This document shows positions 60,572 through 64,000 of a stretch of 64,000 nt of DNA, one piece after another (the stretch's first letter is position 1; each line of letters opens with the position of its first letter). The notes beneath the pieces are model-generated. The model did not search any database. It was not told where the DNA came from and saw nothing but the letters and a program-made list of their open reading frames with translations. The stretch is from Malus domestica. Taxonomy: Eukaryota; Streptophyta; Magnoliopsida; Rosales; Rosaceae. The stretch covers positions 28,325,501 through 28,389,500 of the forward strand of contig NC_091661.1 of the NCBI RefSeq assembly GCF_042453785.1, in the 5' to 3' direction. Made by a program: the position numbers and the translations under genes.

Positions 60572-61307
60572 GCAATTCAATATTAAACAACCAAACATAA
60601 CAAAAGAACTTCAAAACTCTAACTTTAATGTTTCACTTGAATATATAACATTATTATAAATAAAATTGAAAAAAAAAATCCCTTTTTAAGGTGTTCACCT
60701 TATTATTGACACTCAAAATATCTTATTGTACTCCAAATTTTTATCTTTAGAAAGGAAAAAAAATTACGCTTATAAGGAGTACATGATGATATTTTAAAAT
60801 GCTAATAAAAGCAATTTTTAAATATAGAACATTAATATATAAATATTAGATGACAAAATTTTTTGGACCCTTTCAAATTTGGAGCCTTGTACGACTGCAC
60901 ATTTCGCTCTCCCTCAATGCCCCTCTGTGTAAATAGTTCAGAACTTCAAGAAATAAACCGCAAAAATGTTTATAAAATCAAAGTACTTGGTAGGCTGAAT
61001 TACCGAATACAAACCTTATATTACGATAAACTTGTCACTTGCCAAGAGCTTTTTCTTCCAATTCTTCATAAACGTGATTCGATTCCGAGAAAACCATAAG
61101 ATAATAAGGAGAACGTGCGGCTAAGATTCGTAAGAAGGTGATGAGAAATATGGATATACATGGAGGAAACAAAGTCTGCACGGGCTAACTGATATTTTCA
61201 AACTATTAATTCACGTGTTCAGAGAATGTGCTTTCTGCAGGTTCTGCACTACCGGCCTTAATTTTTCAAGATTTACAGCTTTAAATATATATATATATAT
61301 ACAGGGA
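60572..61307. other. Intergenic, nothing recognised beyond a diverged MITE
   Basis: AT-rich. A diverged relative of the 59931 MITE lies at about 60690-60830. No gene. Confidence 0.45.
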
Positions 61308-61507
61308 GCTTAAGGGGAGGGATCCCCATTTTTTCAAAAAAAATGGGGACACGCTCCCCACCGTTAGATTGACTTTAATGAAATTGTGTGGTTGAGATTA
61401 AAACACAGACCATAAAATCTCAACCACAGGATTTCATTTAATTCAAATCCAACGGTGGGGAGCGTATCCCCATTTTTTTGAAAAAATGGGGATCCCTCCC
61501 CTTAAGC
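61308..61507. mobile_element. MITE whose terminal repeats are themselves hairpins
   Basis: The left arm (gcttaaggggagggatcccc followed by a T run, an A run, and tggggacacgctccccaccg) is almost exactly complementary to the right arm ending ggggatccctccccttaagc. Each arm also folds on itself: ccccatttttt against aaaaaatgggg. The element is embedded in (TA)n tracts on both sides, as for a TA-targeting element. Confidence 0.88.
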
Positions 61508-61706
61508 AATTCCTATATATATATATATATATATAACTATTACATGTAACATCACTTGCTATACACATTTCAGATATTACATATATATATAAGAACCTTC
61601 AAAACTCCAAAAATAACTAATAATATCTAATCTAATTTGCTTCATTTGGTTTTTAGAGAAGCAATCAATAGAAGGAAACCTTAATTCTCCTCTTAATTAA
61701 TTAACC

Positions 61707-62486
61707 CTAAGCTGAAATCCCTTTCCCATGTGGAAACGATGATCTAACCCTAAACACATGCTCTTCACCGGTGCATTTATCAACCCTCACAACCCAATGA
61801 CTCTTTTTTCCAATCATTTTTGCAGTATCATTTTCTGCTGCTATTCTTGTAACCAGCAACCCTCCTCCGATAGGCAACAACTGAGTCCTTGATCCGCCGG
61901 ACCGCCATGACCCTTTTCCGAAAGCGTTATGCCCCACAACAGTAGCTCCGTTTTGCTTCCTCCCCACCTGTACCGCTCTAAGAACTGCCTCGTGGTTCTT
62001 GAGGTTGCAATCGATAAGCACGAAATCCGCCTCCTTGTAGTAATTTAAAAGAAGATTTTGAGCTTCTCCAATAACAAACTCAATGTGACAAACGTTGACG
62101 CCGAGGACTTTTTCAGACAAGTGTAATTCTTCGTTACTGCGAAGAATGCATACAACTCTGCCGCCAGTTTGCTGAGCAGCGGCAGCTAGGGCTAGGGTTT
62201 TGGAGTCGGCAGCTCCAGCGCATGCAACAACCATTAGCTTTGCATTGTTGCCCGCTGCTAGGGCTGAAATGAACTCGATCACATCTGGCTCGTTTGCCTT
62301 CTGGCCCTGAATTAAAAACACAAGAAAAAACCGGTTAGAAGTGATCGTATTAAACAGAAAAATCTGACATAAAAGTTCCTAAAACTGTAGAAAAAAAGAG
62401 TTTGGAAAATAATGTAAAAGAAGACTCACCATTTTGAGGGTTTTGAGGTAGGCTTTTGTGGCATTCTCAGCAGACCAGCGAGCCAT
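61707..62486 (-). CDS. DUF1442 family protein, methyltransferase-like fold
   Basis: Two exons on the minus strand, 62486-62430 and 62306-61707, join in frame to 218 aa. It starts MARWSAENATKAYLKTLKM, with the family's conserved WS.ENAT.AYL start. It continues GQKANEPDVIEFISALAAG, AKLMVVACAGAADSKTLAL, LGVNVCHIEFVIGEAQ, DFVLIDCNLKNHEAVLRAVQ and ends with the VVR.DKCTGEEHVFRV region. The beta-alpha pattern resembles a Rossmann-like methyltransferase, but no clear SAM site is visible and the function is unknown. Its best positional match is At5g62280, next to ICln and RPS20 homologs. Confidence 0.92.
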
Positions 62487-63328
62487 GTTGCCCTTTGTAT
62501 GTGTAGTTATGAGTAAAGCTCTAGATCTTCTTTTCTCTCAAATCCCAACGTTTTAGCTTCAAGTTTGCTGGGGATAAAATATGGAAGGCTGACATATATA
62601 TAGGGGGCACAGTGGCAATCCAACTGGCCATGTTTGAAAATGTTTATATCAAAAATTAACAAGTTCCAACTAGGAAAGTAGGATTATATAATTATTGTCC
62701 TTTTAGTACTAGTTTGTCTGGAAAAACGATGGGCTAAACCGTGTTAGTTAAACCGTGTGTTAATATATATGAGAGTGCTTATAACTTCACTGTAAGAGCT
62801 TGACTCTCATCGTTTTGTATAAACTTTATAAAAATTGTAGAATTTTCGAAATAAACTGTCAAATTTTCCTCTTGGTTAATAAATTGAAAGAGAAAAGAAA
62901 ACTAATATTGACTAAAAAAGGGTTCTATTATTGACGGGAAAAAAAGGAAATTATGAACAAGATATGAATAGGATTTTCCTCTTGGCTAATCTTCCCGTTG
63001 AAATATATAGAGCTTGCTTAGTTAGTTAATGACTAATTAGATGAGTTTCCAGGAGGCAGCTCATTAACGTTCAAGCAAACATCGTATATTTATTTTTTAT
63101 ATATAGGAAGTGTATTTTAATATTTGATGGCAAATATAAAATTAAACTTGCACGATGCCAATTATTTGGCTCCAAATAATCATTGATTAGCTGTAATGCC
63201 TTATATTGTAGAGACAACATAAGTTGAATATTACATAATACATATACTAGGAGAGCCCCCATGTTATCCGAGGCAAAAAACCAACAAACTTGGCAGTCCT
63301 CTATTTGCAAATTAAACTTTATATATTT
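62487..63328. other. Upstream region of the DUF1442 gene
   Basis: Promoter and intergenic DNA. On the minus strand a tatatatat stretch at about 62594-62602 lies roughly 110 bp before the start codon and is a plausible TATA box. Nothing else is recognised. Confidence 0.5.
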
Positions 63329-63716
63329 TAGGGTTAAGCTCATATGAACTTCCCAATCTTTAGAGGTAAGTTCAAGTTGGTCACAATTTTTTTAAAACAT
63401 TTTATATAACTACCTAGCATTTTAAAAATTAGTCATTCTTTAGGTTATTAGCGTTTAACTTGGCTAAAATGGGTCTATTTGAGGATTCAGAACTCTAAAA
63501 TGATGTGTTAGTGAAAATTAATTAGTTTCAATACATACCATCGCCTGACATTACTGACATCGTCAATTAACGACAGTGACGTAATTAACTTGACCCCGGG
63601 GACCTAACAAGTGTTTATTTTTGTAAACGTTAGGTAGTTATTTGGAATGTTTTAAAAGGTTGACACAATTTTGAATCACCTCTAAAAGTTTGATAGTTAT
63701 TCGTACTTAACTCTAT
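63329..63716. mobile_element. MITE with about 95-bp inverted termini
   Basis: The left end tagggttaagctcatatgaa mirrors the right end, which finishes attcgtacttaactcta. The inverted match continues through aacattttatataactacct against taggtagttatttggaatg. It is non-coding. The outermost bases may include a TA duplication. Confidence 0.8.
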
Positions 63717-64000
63717 AATTTAATTAACATGTTTTAGCAACATACACACTACACAAAACACATGCAGTCCTCTTGCGTACAACCTACTTAATTTATGCAT
63801 ATCACTTGATTTTCTATGGTATTAGAAGCTGTTTGAAAATGAATTTTCTAAACTTGATATTAACACATAGAATCCCTATAAACAACTATGTGGTTAATTA
63901 ATCATAATTAAATATAGTGCAAGAGGTCTCGTCCTTGCCTGCAGAAATGACAACACAGATCTGGATCCGATCAAGTTGTTTCCCTAACAAGCACATCATA
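63717..64000. other. Intergenic to window end, nothing recognised
   Basis: AT-rich sequence with no supported feature. Confidence 0.4.

Overview
This looks like a eudicot plant nuclear chromosome. The genes have many introns with GT..AG borders, and between them lie AT-rich stretches full of small transposons: MITEs, TRIMs, SINEs, an RTE-type LINE and a Cassandra LTR. The repeat families, especially a gypsy antisense ORF and several MITE types that I associate with apple and pear, suggest Rosaceae, probably Malus or Pyrus. That assignment is inference from memory and was not searched.

Layout. 212-6507 (+) holds the 3' eight exons of a P1B-type Zn/Cd ATPase (HMA2/HMA4 type); its N-terminal exon or exons lie before the window. 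7138-10805 (-) is a complete 14-exon gene for a photolyase N-terminal domain fused to an alpha/beta hydrolase (692 aa). 11972-13512 (+) is LPA2, a photosystem II assembly factor. 20138-21187 (-) is an intronless EXORDIUM-like gene. 21.3-35 kb is a transposon-rich desert with three long-TIR elements, one of them interrupted by a Cassandra solo LTR, a complete small LTR retrotransposon, MITEs and a SINE. 35.09-35.70 kb is a frameshifted relic of a conserved plant gene. 36266-37189 (-) is RPS20 and 38321-39974 (-) is ICln. 42106-49437 is a 7.3-kb insertion bounded by a perfect 15-bp duplication; it joins a LINE, a gypsy fragment with an antisense ORF, and a second LINE 3' end. 55172-58004 (+) is an LRR receptor kinase with degenerate catalytic motifs. 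61707-62486 (-) is a DUF1442 gene.

The genes do not form one pathway, but their order is informative. LPA2, EXL and the LRR kinase match the Arabidopsis run At5g51545-51550-51560 as I remember it. RPS20, ICln and DUF1442 match At5g62300-62290-62280. The window therefore appears to interleave two ancestral gene blocks, with transposons filling the gaps.

Exon borders were worked out by hand from reading frame and splice consensus. Every multi-exon model given closes in frame. UTR ends and most repeat borders are approximate.
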